In this document: positions 8,897-18,483 of the stretch, one piece after another
Layout of the letters: each line of letters opens with the position of its first letter
Numbering within the stretch: position 1 is the stretch's first letter
NCBI GenBank assembly: GCA_015472025.1
Contig: BNHL01000001.1
Location: 682,001-746,000, forward strand
Direction: 5' to 3'
Source of the DNA: Cytophagales bacterium WSM2-2
GTDB taxonomy: Bacteria; Bacteroidota; Bacteroidia; Cytophagales; Cyclobacteriaceae
DNA length: 64,000 nucleotides
Program-made: the position numbers and the translations under genes
Notes under the pieces: model-generated
What the model was told of the DNA's origin: nothing
What the model saw: only the letters and a program-made list of their open reading frames with translations
Database searches by the model: none

Positions 8897-10252
8897 ATGA
8901 AAACCAGACGTGACTTCATCAAAACAACAACATTAGCCGGAGCGGCCTTTTCCATTCTTCCTTCAGGCGTAGTGTTTTCCAAATCCGCTGATACAAAAGT
9001 CAGGCTTGGCTTCATAGGCGTAGGTGCGAGAGGTCAGAATCATCTTGAACTCGCACTTGACCGTGACGATGTGGAAGTTGTTGCCATCTGCGACATTCAG
9101 CAACGTATGATCGACATGAGCCTGGGCATCATTGCTAATTCAGGGAAAGCGAAACCACAGATCATCCTCGATGGTCCGCTTGGCTACAAAAAACTTCTGG
9201 AGAACAAGGACATTGATGCTGTAATCATCGCTACGCCCTGGGAGTTACACACTCGAATGTGCATCGATGCCATGAATGCAAAAAAATATGTAGGCTGCGA
9301 AGTAATCACCGGAATGACTGTCGATGAGTGTTGGGAAATTGTTCGCACTTCTGAAAAGACAGGAATGCCCTTGATGATGCTCGAAAATGTTTGCTACCGG
9401 CGAGATGTTATGGCCGTAATGAATATGGTGCGTCAAAATCTGTTTGGAGAGTTAGTTCATTTGCAGGGCGGCTACCAGCACGACCTGCGCGAGGTAAAAT
9501 TCAATGACGGAAAACATATCTACGGACACGGTGCCGAATTTGGAGAAAAGGGTTTTTCGGAAGCACAATGGCGTACACAGCATTCGGTAAATCGCAATGG
9601 CGACCTCTACCCCACCCACGGCATCGGGCCCATCGCGATGATGACTAATATCAATCGAGGCAACAGGTTCACTCAGCTTGTATCATACTCAACCAAGGCG
9701 CGCGGTCTGCATGAGCACATTGTAAAAATGGGTGGAGAAAATCACCCCAACACTAAAGTCAATTTCAAACTGGGCGATGTCGTTACCACAATGATCCGGA
9801 CAGCGAACGATGAAACAATCTTATTGCAACACGACACCAACCTACCGAGGCCTTATTCGCTCGGATTCCGTGTGCAGGGAACGAAAGGAATATGGATGGA
9901 TGTCAATCGTTCCTTATACATCGAAGGGCAAAGTCCAAGGGCACATCAATGGGAAGATGCCAAAACGTGGCTTGATAAATATGACCATCCACTGTGGAAA
10001 AAATACGGGAACGATGCAGCCGGTGCCGGTCATGGCGGCATGGATTGGTTCGTACTCAATGCATTCATAGAATCCGTAAAACGAAAGACCGCCCCTCCTC
10101 AAGACGTGTATGATGCGGTAACATGGAGTGCCATTACTCCCTTATCGGAAAAATCAATTCAGCAAAACGGGGCAAGTGTAGAATTCCCCGACTTTACCAA
10201 TGGCCAATGGAAAAACCGGAAGAACAATTTCGCCCTTGATGACACGTATTAA
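8897..10252 (+). CDS. GH109-like Gfo/Idh/MocA family NAD-dependent protein with Tat leader
   Basis: The 451-residue protein starts with a twin-arginine signal (KTRRDFIKTTTLAGAAF), so it is probably exported folded with its cofactor. It has a Rossmann domain with the dinucleotide motif GFIGVGARGQNH, then EVVAICD. The C-terminal half carries features I associate with the GH109 alpha-N-acetylgalactosaminidase group: ENVCYRRDV, GYQHDLRE, and NGDLYPTHGIGPIAMMTNIN with the conserved YPTHG histidine. GH109 enzymes hydrolyse glycosides through an NAD-assisted redox mechanism. The substrate remains to be shown; plain oxidoreductase activity is the alternative. It stands alone between hairpins and adk, and the whole length fits the family. 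Confidence 0.85.
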   Translation: MKTRRDFIKTTTLAGAAFSILPSGVVFSKSADTKVRLGFIGVGARGQNHLELALDRDDVEVVAICDIQQRMIDMSLGIIANSGKAKPQIILDGPLGYKKLLENKDIDAVIIATPWELHTRMCIDAMNAKKYVGCEVITGMTVDECWEIVRTSEKTGMPLMMLENVCYRRDVMAVMNMVRQNLFGELVHLQGGYQHDLREVKFNDGKHIYGHGAEFGEKGFSEAQWRTQHSVNRNGDLYPTHGIGPIAMMTNINRGNRFTQLVSYSTKARGLHEHIVKMGGENHPNTKVNFKLGDVVTTMIRTANDETILLQHDTNLPRPYSLGFRVQGTKGIWMDVNRSLYIEGQSPRAHQWEDAKTWLDKYDHPLWKKYGNDAAGAGHGGMDWFVLNAFIESVKRKTAPPQDVYDAVTWSAITPLSEKSIQQNGASVEFPDFTNGQWKNRKNNFALDDTY

Positions 10253-10324
10253 TCAATGCCGAATTGGGGAATTAACTAATTGATTTTATCTTGCCTATCT
10301 TTTTCAAAAATTAAAAGCGTCAAA

Positions 10325-10894
10325 ATGATAAATCTTGTACTCTTTGGACCTCCGGGTGCTGGCAAAGGAACACAAAGCGAAAAGCTCATCAAAAAATATG
10401 GCTTCGTTCATATTTCAACTGGAGATTTATTCCGATGGCACACAAAAAATGACACTCCGCTCGGCAAAAAAGTAAAAGAAATCATGAACAGTGGAGCGTT
10501 GGTTCCCGACGAGATCACTATCGCCATGTTGAAAGAAGAGTTGGATAAAAATCCGCAAGCCAAAGGTTTTTTGTTTGATGGTTTTCCTCGCACGGTTCCC
10601 CAGGCAGAGGCCCTCGACAAGTTTATGAAAGACAATGGATCTGCCATCCATTTTGTAATTGCCCTGGATGTCAATGAAGCTGAACTCCGAGCACGAATTG
10701 CCAAGCGAAGGACTACCGAGAATCGTGCCGATGACGAAGAGGAAAAGTTGAACAAGCGCGTGACCGAGTATTTCACAAAAACAGTTCACGTTCTTCCTTA
10801 CTATGAAAAACAAAGCCGACTCAATACGGTGCATGGTGTCGGAGATATAGAAACGATCTTTAACAACATTTGTAAAGTCATCGATAAAAAATAG
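10325..10894 (+). CDS. adk: Adenylate kinase, short-LID form
   Basis: Adenylate kinase converts ATP and AMP into two ADP in the cytoplasm. The protein shows the P-loop FGPPGAGKGTQ at the N-terminus, the AMP-site stretch HISTGDLFRWH, GFPRTVPQAEALD, and the LID region RIAKRRTTENRADDEEEK. The LID is short and has no zinc-binding cysteines, as in other Bacteroidota enzymes. The ATG at 10325 gives the standard start (MINLVLFGPPG); an upstream in-frame TTG at 10280 would add a non-conserved tail. Length is 189 residues, normal for this form. It lies 43 nt before obgE, a common neighbour pair in this phylum. Confidence 0.95.
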   Translation: MINLVLFGPPGAGKGTQSEKLIKKYGFVHISTGDLFRWHTKNDTPLGKKVKEIMNSGALVPDEITIAMLKEELDKNPQAKGFLFDGFPRTVPQAEALDKFMKDNGSAIHFVIALDVNEAELRARIAKRRTTENRADDEEEKLNKRVTEYFTKTVHVLPYYEKQSRLNTVHGVGDIETIFNNICKVIDKK

Positions 10895-10937
10895 CATAAA
10901 GCTACCGGACAAAAACCTGTAGCCTGCCCCATACCAG

Positions 10938-11927
10938 ATGTCGTCTCCAAATTTTATTGACTTTGTAAAATTCAATTCACGCTCTGGCAACGGAGGCGCA
11001 GGCTGTCTGCATTTTCACCGTGAGAAATTCATCGACAAGGGCGGGCCTGATGGAGGTGACGGAGGTCGTGGAGGTAGCATCATCCTGCGTGGCAATTCTC
11101 AGCTCTGGACATTGCTCCATTTGAAATATCGTAAACATATCTTTGCAGAGTCAGGCAGGCCAGGCGAAGGTCAGAACTGCACCGGTGCGGCTGGCAAAGA
11201 CGAAATCCTGGAGGTACCGCTGGGCACAATAGCGAAGCGATTTGAAACCAATGAGATCCTGGGCGAAATAACAGAAGACGGCCAGGAATTTATCCTCTCG
11301 CCTGGTGGCCGTGGTGGTAAGGGCAATGCTTATTTTGCTACACCCACTAATCAAGCGCCACAACACGCACAGCCCGGCGAGGCTGGTATTGAAGAATGGA
11401 TAGTGTTGGAATTGCGCTTGCTGGCTGACGTAGGATTGGTTGGATTTCCCAACGCAGGTAAGTCCACGCTTTTGTCTGTAGTTTCTGCTGCCAAACCAAA
11501 AATTGCTGACTACGCTTTCACTACACTCACTCCAAACCTTGGCGTTGTCTCTTACCGCGATGACAAAAGTTTCGTGATGGCCGATATTCCGGGGATCATC
11601 GAAGGAGCTGCTGAGGGCCGTGGACTGGGCATTCGTTTCCTCAAGCATATTGAACGCAATTCTTTATTGCTTTTCATGGTACCAGCAGATGCGAAGGACA
11701 TCAAAACGGAGTTTGAGATTTTGTTAAATGAATTAAGAAAATACAACCCTGAATTACTGGATAAGAAACGACTGCTCGCCATTTCCAAAAGCGACATGCT
11801 CGATGATGAATTACGAACAGCCTTGAAAAAAGAGATTCCTGAAAACATACCGTCTGTTTTTATCTCCTCAATTACCAATCAGGGTCTTATGGAGTTGAAA
11901 GACCTGATCTGGAAAGAGCTTCATTAA
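10938..11927 (+). CDS. obgE: GTPase ObgE/CgtA, ribosome assembly factor
   Basis: The protein has the glycine-rich Obg N-terminal domain ([20 protein letters not shown], residues ~8-160) and a GTPase domain with P-loop GFPNAGKST, switch [11 protein letters not shown], and the G4 box in the form SKSD instead of NKxD. It acts in late 50S subunit assembly and in stringent-type control. The length of 329 residues lacks the long C-terminal extension seen in some species. It follows adk and precedes grpE/dnaJ with 71 nt between, so this is a housekeeping block. The unusual G4 residue is, as far as I recall, typical for the phylum and not damage. Confidence 0.95.
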   Translation: MSSPNFIDFVKFNSRSGNGGAGCLHFHREKFIDKGGPDGGDGGRGGSIILRGNSQLWTLLHLKYRKHIFAESGRPGEGQNCTGAAGKDEILEVPLGTIAKRFETNEILGEITEDGQEFILSPGGRGGKGNAYFATPTNQAPQHAQPGEAGIEEWIVLELRLLADVGLVGFPNAGKSTLLSVVSAAKPKIADYAFTTLTPNLGVVSYRDDKSFVMADIPGIIEGAAEGRGLGIRFLKHIERNSLLLFMVPADAKDIKTEFEILLNELRKYNPELLDKKRLLAISKSDMLDDELRTALKKEIPENIPSVFISSITNQGLMELKDLIWKELH

Positions 11928-11998
11928 CGTCAACCTGTCATTTTTCTTATTCTTGGCAAAATTCTTGTCATTTTGCGTCTTGATTTAAGTAACAATTG

Positions 11999-12562
11999 AT
12001 GGAAAATAATGTGCACCCTGAGCCGGAACTGGAAAAACACGAGGAATCCATGCCTGAAGGCACCCCTCTGCAAACTCCCGAGCCCGCAGGCGAGGAAAAA
12101 AAGGAATCGCAGGTAGATCCTTTAAAGAAATTACAGGACGAATTGGCAGAAGCCAAGGATAAGAATATGCGCCTCTATGCCGAATTTGACAATTTCCGGA
12201 AGCGCAATGCAAAAGAAAGACTGGAATTGATTTCGTCTGCCAACGAGCAGTTGTTGAAAGCCCTCTTGCCTGTAATCGATGATTTCGAACGTGCTGAAAA
12301 ATCATTCAAGGATAAAAATGATAAAGAGTCAGAAGGCTTCTTTCTGATCCAGAATAAGTTCAGGAAAGTGCTTGAACAATACAGTGTCAAAGTCATGGAG
12401 GTAGCTCAGGGTTCTGATTTTAATCCTGACCTGCATGAAGCCATCACTCAAATTCCCACCCCTGACAACAAACTAAAAGGCAAGGTGGTTGACGTAGTTG
12501 AAAAAGGATTTTTATTAAATGATAAAGTCATTCGCTTTGCGAAAGTCGTTGTAGGCAACTAA
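11999..12562 (+). CDS. grpE: Nucleotide exchange factor GrpE
   Basis: GrpE releases ADP from DnaK in the protein-folding cycle. The product has a disordered acidic N-terminal tail, a long coiled coil ([20 protein letters not shown]), the conserved [12 protein letters not shown] motif, [11 protein letters not shown], and a C-terminal beta domain ending [18 protein letters not shown]. The ATG at 11999 is preferred to a TTG three bases upstream. It is separated from dnaJ by only 10 nt, giving a grpE-dnaJ operon; dnaK is not in this window. Confidence 0.95.
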   Translation: MENNVHPEPELEKHEESMPEGTPLQTPEPAGEEKKESQVDPLKKLQDELAEAKDKNMRLYAEFDNFRKRNAKERLELISSANEQLLKALLPVIDDFERAEKSFKDKNDKESEGFFLIQNKFRKVLEQYSVKVMEVAQGSDFNPDLHEAITQIPTPDNKLKGKVVDVVEKGFLLNDKVIRFAKVVVGN

Positions 12563-12572
12563 CCAGCACCTG

Positions 12573-13685
12573 ATGGCAACCAAAAGAGATTATTATGAAG
12601 TGCTGGGCGTTAGCAAGACTGCCTCAGCAGATGAGATAAAAAAAGCGTATCGCAAAACTGCTATTCAGTTTCACCCAGACAAAAATCCGGGTAACAAAGA
12701 AGCCGAAGAGAAATTTAAAGAAGCTGCCGAAGCCTATGAGGTACTGAGCGATGCTCAAAAGCGCGCCCAGTATGATCGCTTCGGTCACGCACGTCCTGGC
12801 GGTGGTGGCGGGTTCCAGGGACATGAGATGAATATGGATGACATCTTCAGCCAATTCGGGGATATTTTTGGCGGTGGATTCGATAGTTTTTTCGGAGGTG
12901 GTGGTGGCCGGTCACGAGGACGTAAGGGTTCCAATCTGAGGATTAAACTGAAGCTGACGCTCGATGAAATTGCCAGCGGTGTCGAGAAAAAAATAAAAGT
13001 GAATCGGCTTGTACAGGCGAGCGGGGTCACCTACAAAAATTGCAGCACGTGCCAGGGCCACGGCCAGGTGCGAAAAGTGGTAAATACCATGCTGGGTCAA
13101 ATGGTGTCAACAACGACCTGCCCTACCTGCAACGGTGCCGGCCAGATTATTGACAAAAGACCTGCCGGGGTTGACAGCTCTGGATTGGTTTCGAAAGAAG
13201 ATACGATCACTGTCAAGATTCCGGCAGGTGTGGCAGAAGGAATGCAACTGTCAATGGCAGGAAAAGGAAACGATGCCCCCGGTAGCGGCACTGCCGGAGA
13301 CCTGCTTATCCTGATAGAAGAAGTAGAAGATGCACAACTCAAGCGCGATGGAAACAACATCGTTTACGACCTGCATATCACGTTTATTGATGCTGCCTTG
13401 GGCACCTCCGTGGAGGTACCATCTATTGGTGGGAAAGTGCGACTGAAAATAGACCCGGGTACCCAGAGCGGCAAGATTCTTCGCTTACGCGGAAAAGGTG
13501 TCAAAGATATCAATGGATATGGCCATGGCGACCAGCTGATTTATGTCAACGTCTGGACTCCAAAAAAGCTGACAGCTGAAGAAAAAACCAAGCTCGAATC
13601 ACTTCGCTCATCCCCCAATTTCCAGCCCCAGCCTGATGCTGACGAAAAGGGCTTCTTCGAGCGAATGAAGGAGTATTTTGCTTAA
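12573..13685 (+). CDS. dnaJ: Chaperone DnaJ with a reduced zinc-finger domain
   Basis: The J domain (residues 4-70) carries the HPD motif (FHPDKNPG) that stimulates DnaK. A Gly/Phe-rich linker follows ([14 protein letters not shown]), then the cysteine-rich domain and the two C-terminal substrate-binding domains ([12 protein letters not shown] and RLRGKGV). A standard type I DnaJ has four CxxCxGxG motifs holding two zinc ions. Here only two remain, at C157-C160 (CSTCQGHG) and C183-C186 (CPTCNGAG). The sites expected for motifs 1 and 4 read [11 protein letters not shown] and [11 protein letters not shown]. Motifs 2 and 3 form one zinc centre and 1 and 4 the other, so exactly one zinc site has been lost cleanly. 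The protein is otherwise full length and ends 27 nt before a terminator. Confidence 0.95.
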   Translation: MATKRDYYEVLGVSKTASADEIKKAYRKTAIQFHPDKNPGNKEAEEKFKEAAEAYEVLSDAQKRAQYDRFGHARPGGGGGFQGHEMNMDDIFSQFGDIFGGGFDSFFGGGGGRSRGRKGSNLRIKLKLTLDEIASGVEKKIKVNRLVQASGVTYKNCSTCQGHGQVRKVVNTMLGQMVSTTTCPTCNGAGQIIDKRPAGVDSSGLVSKEDTITVKIPAGVAEGMQLSMAGKGNDAPGSGTAGDLLILIEEVEDAQLKRDGNNIVYDLHITFIDAALGTSVEVPSIGGKVRLKIDPGTQSGKILRLRGKGVKDINGYGHGDQLIYVNVWTPKKLTAEEKTKLESLRSSPNFQPQPDADEKGFFERMKEYFA

Positions 13686-13711
13686 AAAATAAAGGCAACC
13701 TTTCCATTATC

Positions 13712-13746
13712 AGCCCGTATAAGCCCTATTACGGGCTAATTTTTTT
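13712..13746 (+). terminator. Rho-independent terminator of grpE-dnaJ
   Basis: The stem agcccgta / ttacgggct, with a loop of about 9 nt, is followed by a run of seven T, starting 27 nt after the dnaJ stop codon. Confidence 0.9.
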
Positions 13747-13811
13747 AACGAAAAGTTAACCTTTCTTACATTAAAGCAACTTTAACCGAAACCCGAGCGT
13801 AAGACTACTGC

Positions 13812-14702
13812 ATGAGGAGTACAGTGATTGTGATTTTAGTGGTGAAACTGTGGGGAATGGATTCCTTCGCGCAGGTAAAGAAGCAATTTACCGTTGAACG
13901 AAACGAAGCCTGCGACAAGGTGGAACTTTGTTTAAAGGCTAAGACAGGGAATTGTATTATCCGACCCAGTCAAAACAATGAGGTGCTGAATATCTACAGC
14001 AACCAGAACCTTGAAGAATATTCACATTCATTTAGTAATGAAGTCAAAGGCAAAACCTGTTATGTAAATCTTGCCCTTGATCAGGACAGCGAACGCGGGG
14101 TTGGTCGCAAAATATCCTACCATGTCTTTGGAGGAAATGAAAAGCCTAATGAAAAATTCTGGAAGGTCTATTTAACGGAAAGCACGTCTTACTCGCTCAA
14201 CCTGGATTACAAGTTGGGTAATGCCAACGTGGACCTGGCAGGGCTTTCAGTAAGCAAACTAAAAATCAAAACTGGCAGTGCAGATGTGAATGTCTCTTAT
14301 AGCTCTGACCAGCGGAATAAAGTGGACATGGACACTTTTTATATTAAGGTTGATATGGGTACACTCACAGCCCGTCAGCTAAATCTTACACGCGCAAAAT
14401 TTGTATTGGCCAACGTCAGCTTTGGCAATATGCTGCTTGACTTCAGTGACAAGCCTACCATGGGTCACAAAATTAAGGGGAGTGTGGGGGCAGGGAACCT
14501 GATCATCTATTTGCCAGCCGAAGAAATTCCTGTAGTAGTAAAAATATCAGACTCCTGGTTGTGTAGCGTGAATCTAACTCATAGTCTGAAAAAAATTGGC
14601 GAAAACACTTTTGCCAATGCTGCCTATACCAAAAGCTCCAAAGATGTACTCACCTTCGATCTCGATGTATCGATGGGGAAGATCATTTTCAAAGAGCGAT
14701 AA
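13812..14702 (+). CDS. Exported beta-rich protein, possibly DUF4097/adhesin-like
   Basis: The 296-residue product has a hydrophobic N-terminus that looks like a signal peptide (STVIVILVVKLWGMDSFAQ) and then repeated short beta strands such as YKLGNANVDLAGLSVSKLKI and FYIKVDMGTLTARQLNLTRA. This ladder pattern resembles the putative-adhesin (DUF4097) beta-helix family, but I see no decisive motif. It stands alone after the dnaJ terminator and before the NatAB-type transporter. The function is unknown, and location outside the cytoplasm is the firmest inference. Confidence 0.6.
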   Translation: MRSTVIVILVVKLWGMDSFAQVKKQFTVERNEACDKVELCLKAKTGNCIIRPSQNNEVLNIYSNQNLEEYSHSFSNEVKGKTCYVNLALDQDSERGVGRKISYHVFGGNEKPNEKFWKVYLTESTSYSLNLDYKLGNANVDLAGLSVSKLKIKTGSADVNVSYSSDQRNKVDMDTFYIKVDMGTLTARQLNLTRAKFVLANVSFGNMLLDFSDKPTMGHKIKGSVGAGNLIIYLPAEEIPVVVKISDSWLCSVNLTHSLKKIGENTFANAAYTKSSKDVLTFDLDVSMGKIIFKER

Positions 14703-14829
14703 ACCTTCTTCGATTGCGGTAACAGCTGGCCTGAATCACTTGATCATCGCCTTGAGTTGTTTCAAAATCAAAGCTCTGCATTTGGTCAAAAACATTTAGA
14801 AATATTCGGCCCACATTGCCGTGATTTCC

Positions 14830-14837
14830 TATTTTTG
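14830..14837 (+). promoter_or_regulatory. Bacteroidota-type -7 promoter box before the NatA-like gene
   Basis: The octamer tatttttg matches the TAnnTTTG consensus for the primary sigma factor of this phylum and lies 23 nt before the GTG start. Only a weak -33 match (ttcg) is found about 20 nt upstream. Confidence 0.5.
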
Positions 14838-14859
14838 TCACACACACAAACCCAAATAA

Positions 14860-15804
14860 GTGGAAGCCTTAATAGCCAAAGGAGTGTCGAAGCGTTACGC
14901 GGAGCACACTGCACTCGACAACGTTAGCATCACTATTCCTGAAAAAACAATTTACGGTCTGCTGGGGCCAAATGGAGCCGGTAAAACAACCCTCATTCGA
15001 ATTATCAACCAGATCATTAACAAAGATCAGGGAGAAATAATCGTCTTTGGAGAGCCGCTTAAGCCCGGGCACGTAGAAAATATCGGCTACCTCCCGGAAG
15101 AACGCGGGTTATACAAGAAAATGAAAGTAGGCGATCAGTTGCTTTACCTGGCACAATTGAAAGGTCTTAGCCGCAAGGATGCATTGGCCAGAATAAAAGT
15201 CTGGCTCGAAAAATTTGAAATTAAAGACTGGTGGAATAAAAAAGTGGAAGACCTGAGCAAGGGTATGGCCCAAAAAGTACAATTCATCAGTACGGTTTTG
15301 CATGAGCCCAAACTCATCATTCTGGATGAACCCTTTTCCGGTTTCGATCCCGTCAATGCGCAATTGATCACCGAAAAAATCCTGGAGTTGAAGGAAAATG
15401 GAAGCACTATCATTTTCTCCACACACCGCATGGAAACTGTAGAATCACTTTGCGACCACATTGCATTGATTAATAAGTCGAAGAAAATTCTGGAGGGTCC
15501 GAAGAAGCAAGTGAAGGAGCAATACCGGTCAAATACATTCATTGTTGAACACCGCGACAACCATTTTACCTTGCCTTCCGATAAGTATGAATTGAAAAAG
15601 CAGGATGTGATTGAAGGGAATTTCTACTCGTCTACCATCATCGCAAAGAATGGTATTAAAGGCAATCAGTTGATTCGTGAATTGATTGATATCACTGACG
15701 TCTATAGCTTTCAGGAAAAACTTCCGACCATGGCGGATATTTTCATCAGCCTGGTTAAAGGCGAAGGCGATAACGCTTTGAAAAAGCATTTGCTGGAAGC
15801 ATAA
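14860..15804 (+). CDS. NatA-like ABC transporter ATP-binding protein
   Basis: This cytoplasmic ATPase has Walker A GPNGAGKTT, the Q/E-loop region YLPEERGLYKKM, the signature LSKGMAQK, Walker B KLIILDEPFSGFD and the H-loop STHRME. A C-terminal domain of about 90 residues is typical of the NatA/DUF4162 group of sodium- or drug-exporter ATPases. The start is GTG at 14860. The permease that should partner it follows after 45 nt. The transported substrate cannot be read from sequence; sodium extrusion is the family default. Confidence 0.92.
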   Translation: MEALIAKGVSKRYAEHTALDNVSITIPEKTIYGLLGPNGAGKTTLIRIINQIINKDQGEIIVFGEPLKPGHVENIGYLPEERGLYKKMKVGDQLLYLAQLKGLSRKDALARIKVWLEKFEIKDWWNKKVEDLSKGMAQKVQFISTVLHEPKLIILDEPFSGFDPVNAQLITEKILELKENGSTIIFSTHRMETVESLCDHIALINKSKKILEGPKKQVKEQYRSNTFIVEHRDNHFTLPSDKYELKKQDVIEGNFYSSTIIAKNGIKGNQLIRELIDITDVYSFQEKLPTMADIFISLVKGEGDNALKKHLLEA

Positions 15805-15849
15805 CAGGCTCCTCTAAAGAAATCGAATAACATTTTTATCATCACACAC

Positions 15850-17187
15850 ATGAACAAAGTTTGGTTGATCATCCAGCGTGAATTTTTGATACGGGTAAGG
15901 AAAAAATCTTTCCTCATTGCCACAATCCTCGTTCCGTTGATTTTTCCGGCCATCATTGGTGGCCTGGTGTACATCATGATGAAGGAGGTGGAATCAGCGA
16001 AGCCGGATACCGTTATGATCGTTGACGAAAGCGGCTTGATCAATCTCGATAGTACCAAGAATACCAAGCGATTTCACTTTGTGCCGCTACAAAATCCGCT
16101 GGAGCAAGCTAAAAAAGTATACAACGAAACAAAGGATTTTGCTCTTCTCTACATTCCCAAGTTTGAAATCAACAAACCGGAAGGTATGGTGATTTACACA
16201 CAGGAAAATCCGAGCATCGAGAAAGTAAACGACCTCGAGTCGATTCTTGCCGAGCGGGTAAGAGACTTGAAACTTCAGGATTTCAAAATAGACAAAGAGG
16301 TGTTAAAAAATCTTCGAACAAGTATCAATCTGAAGCAGATTAATCTCAGTAAAACGGGAGAAGAGAAATCAAGCAACTCAGGAATTCTTTATGGCCTTGG
16401 ATTTGTCCTGGGTATCATGATTTACATTTTCGTTTTGGTCTATGGAATCCAGATTATGCAGGGAGTAATTGACGAGAAGACTTCGAAAGTGGTGGAAGTA
16501 ATCGTTTCATCAGTGAAGCCTTTTCAACTCATGCTTGGAAAAATTGTCGGTATAGCTGCTGTAGGGCTGACCCAGTTTCTGATCTGGATCGTTCTCATCA
16601 CTTTCCTTTCTTCCGGGGTACTGGGTTATTTTGGCCTCAAGATGCCACAAAAGCAAGCTATGGAGCAGGTGAGTAAAAAAATTCAGGATGAAGAAGTGAA
16701 ACAGGCAATGAACCAGCAAACTCCGAAAATCAATGAATTGCTAGGCAACCTGAGTGAAATTCCTTTTTTCAAAATCGCATTTGTCTTTGCTTTCTATTTC
16801 CTTGGAGGGTTCCTGTTATACGGAGCGCTATTCGCTGCTGTCGGTTCGGCTGTAGAATCGATACAGGAATCGCAGCAGTTTCAGTTTCCAATTACGCTTC
16901 CTTTACTGATCGGGTATTTTGGACTGTTCATGTTCATACTCCGTGATCCGCATGGTTCCGTGAGCTTCTGGCTTTCTGTGATACCGTTCACATCACCTGT
17001 AGCGATGGTTGGAAGAATTGCCTTTGACGTGCCAACCTGGCAATTACTCTTATCCATGGTCATGCTGGTTGCAGGTTTTATTTTCACCACATGGGTTGCA
17101 GGCCGTGTTTACCGAGTCGGTATTCTTATGACCGGAACCAAAGTGAATTGGAAAGTACTGGCAAAGTGGTTCATGCTTCGCGAATAG
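15850..17187 (+). CDS. NatB-like ABC transporter permease
   Basis: The 445-residue inner-membrane protein has one N-terminal helix (residues ~20-42, IATILVPLIFPAIIGGLVYI), a large external domain (residues ~45-175), and five further helices from residue ~180 to the end, the architecture of ABC-2 permeases of the NatB type. A conserved stretch MQGVIDEKTSKVVEVIVSSV follows the second helix. With the ATPase encoded just upstream it forms a two-gene export system. The N-terminal RKKSFLIATILVPL is characteristic of this family. No terminator hairpin was noticed after it; a histidine kinase gene follows 81 nt downstream. Confidence 0.9.
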   Translation: MNKVWLIIQREFLIRVRKKSFLIATILVPLIFPAIIGGLVYIMMKEVESAKPDTVMIVDESGLINLDSTKNTKRFHFVPLQNPLEQAKKVYNETKDFALLYIPKFEINKPEGMVIYTQENPSIEKVNDLESILAERVRDLKLQDFKIDKEVLKNLRTSINLKQINLSKTGEEKSSNSGILYGLGFVLGIMIYIFVLVYGIQIMQGVIDEKTSKVVEVIVSSVKPFQLMLGKIVGIAAVGLTQFLIWIVLITFLSSGVLGYFGLKMPQKQAMEQVSKKIQDEEVKQAMNQQTPKINELLGNLSEIPFFKIAFVFAFYFLGGFLLYGALFAAVGSAVESIQESQQFQFPITLPLLIGYFGLFMFILRDPHGSVSFWLSVIPFTSPVAMVGRIAFDVPTWQLLLSMVMLVAGFIFTTWVAGRVYRVGILMTGTKVNWKVLAKWFMLRE

Positions 17188-17268
17188 AATCAATTGTACA
17201 TCGCAGCACCTGATATCAAATCCGGCTGCTGTTTTGAATTTGCAGCTGGTAATTAGTAATCTTGATGG

Positions 17269-18483
17269 ATGAAGGCTTCCCTTCCTTCCGTTGAATTCTA
17301 CCAGGACAACTTCAACCTGAAGTGGATCATCCTTGCCGTTTCCGTAATTATCAGCATTGGGTCTATCTATTTTACCAATGTTCTGGTGGGTCGCCTGAAG
17401 GAGCGCGAACGCAACCAGGTGAAGCTCTTTGCCAAAGCGCTAGAATACACGATCAACGAAACTAATAATGATATACTCTTCATTACCGAAGAGATTCTTT
17501 ACAAAAACAACTCCATTCCAACCATTAATGTAGATAGTGCCGGCACTATCCTTTATTACAGCAACATCGCGGTAGACTCTTCCTGGAGCACAAAAAAACG
17601 ACAGACATTCCTGCAATCAGAATTGGCTGACATGAAGGATGCGTATCCGCCAATTGAGATCATGCTCAAAGACCCCAAGACGCAGGAAGTCTTTGACAAG
17701 CAATACGTCTACTACAAAAATTCTTTTTTGCTAACTCAACTGACAGCTTATCCTTACATCCAGCTTTTCGTTTTGGCCATATTCGGGTTTATATCTTACC
17801 TGGCTTTCAATTATTCCAGAACGGCAGAACAAAACCGTGTGTGGGTTGGTCTCGCCAAAGAAACTGCTCATCAACTGGGAACTCCGCTGTCCTCTTTGAT
17901 GGCGTGGGTAGAAGTACTACGTGATGACCCTGATATACACAACAAAGGAATTGTCGATGAGTTGGACAAGGACGTTCGTAAACTGCAAGTCGTAACCGAG
18001 CGTTTCTCCAGTATTGGTTCTACGCCATCACTACGAAATGAGAATATTTATCAATTGGTAAACCGCGTGGTAGGGTATTTGCAACCAAGAGTCTCGTCTA
18101 AGATTAACATTGAGGTTTATGCTTTGTCAGAGAACATCCATGCGATGGTCCACCCACCGCTGTTCGAATGGGTGCTTGAAAACCTTTGCAAAAATGCAGT
18201 CGATGCAATCGGAAGCACAGGAACCATCGCCATAAAAATTCTCCGAGGCAACAACAACAAAGTACTTATCGATGTTTCTGATACAGGTAAAGGAATACCC
18301 AAGCCATTAATTTCCAGTGTTTTTAAACCGGGTTTCACAACTAAGAAGAGAGGCTGGGGACTGGGACTTACGTTAGCCAAGCGCATCATTGAAATTTATC
18401 ACCAGGGAAGAATTTTTGTCAAGTCCTCTGAAGAAAACGTAGGCACTACGTTCAGGCTGGAAGTAAACAGTGTACAAAGTTAG
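17269..18483 (+). CDS. Membrane sensor histidine kinase (orphan)
   Basis: The protein has membrane helices at about residues 18-38 and 160-182 enclosing a periplasmic sensor domain of about 120 residues. An H-box with the acceptor histidine follows (AKETAHQLGTPLSSLMAW, His near residue 205), and then a full GHKL ATPase domain: N-box ENLCKNAVDA, G1 DTGKGIP, F-box FKPGFTTKKRG, G2 GWGLGL. It autophosphorylates and passes phosphate to a response regulator, but no regulator gene is adjacent, so the partner lies elsewhere. Its stop codon overlaps by three bases the stop of the convergent permease gene on the other strand. Confidence 0.92.
   Translation: MKASLPSVEFYQDNFNLKWIILAVSVIISIGSIYFTNVLVGRLKERERNQVKLFAKALEYTINETNNDILFITEEILYKNNSIPTINVDSAGTILYYSNIAVDSSWSTKKRQTFLQSELADMKDAYPPIEIMLKDPKTQEVFDKQYVYYKNSFLLTQLTAYPYIQLFVLAIFGFISYLAFNYSRTAEQNRVWVGLAKETAHQLGTPLSSLMAWVEVLRDDPDIHNKGIVDELDKDVRKLQVVTERFSSIGSTPSLRNENIYQLVNRVVGYLQPRVSSKINIEVYALSENIHAMVHPPLFEWVLENLCKNAVDAIGSTGTIAIKILRGNNNKVLIDVSDTGKGIPKPLISSVFKPGFTTKKRGWGLGLTLAKRIIEIYHQGRIFVKSSEENVGTTFRLEVNSVQS

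Noticed and set aside
10427..10990. Long minus-strand frame opposite adk
   Set aside because: It is a shadow of the well-supported adk gene; no motif or start context.
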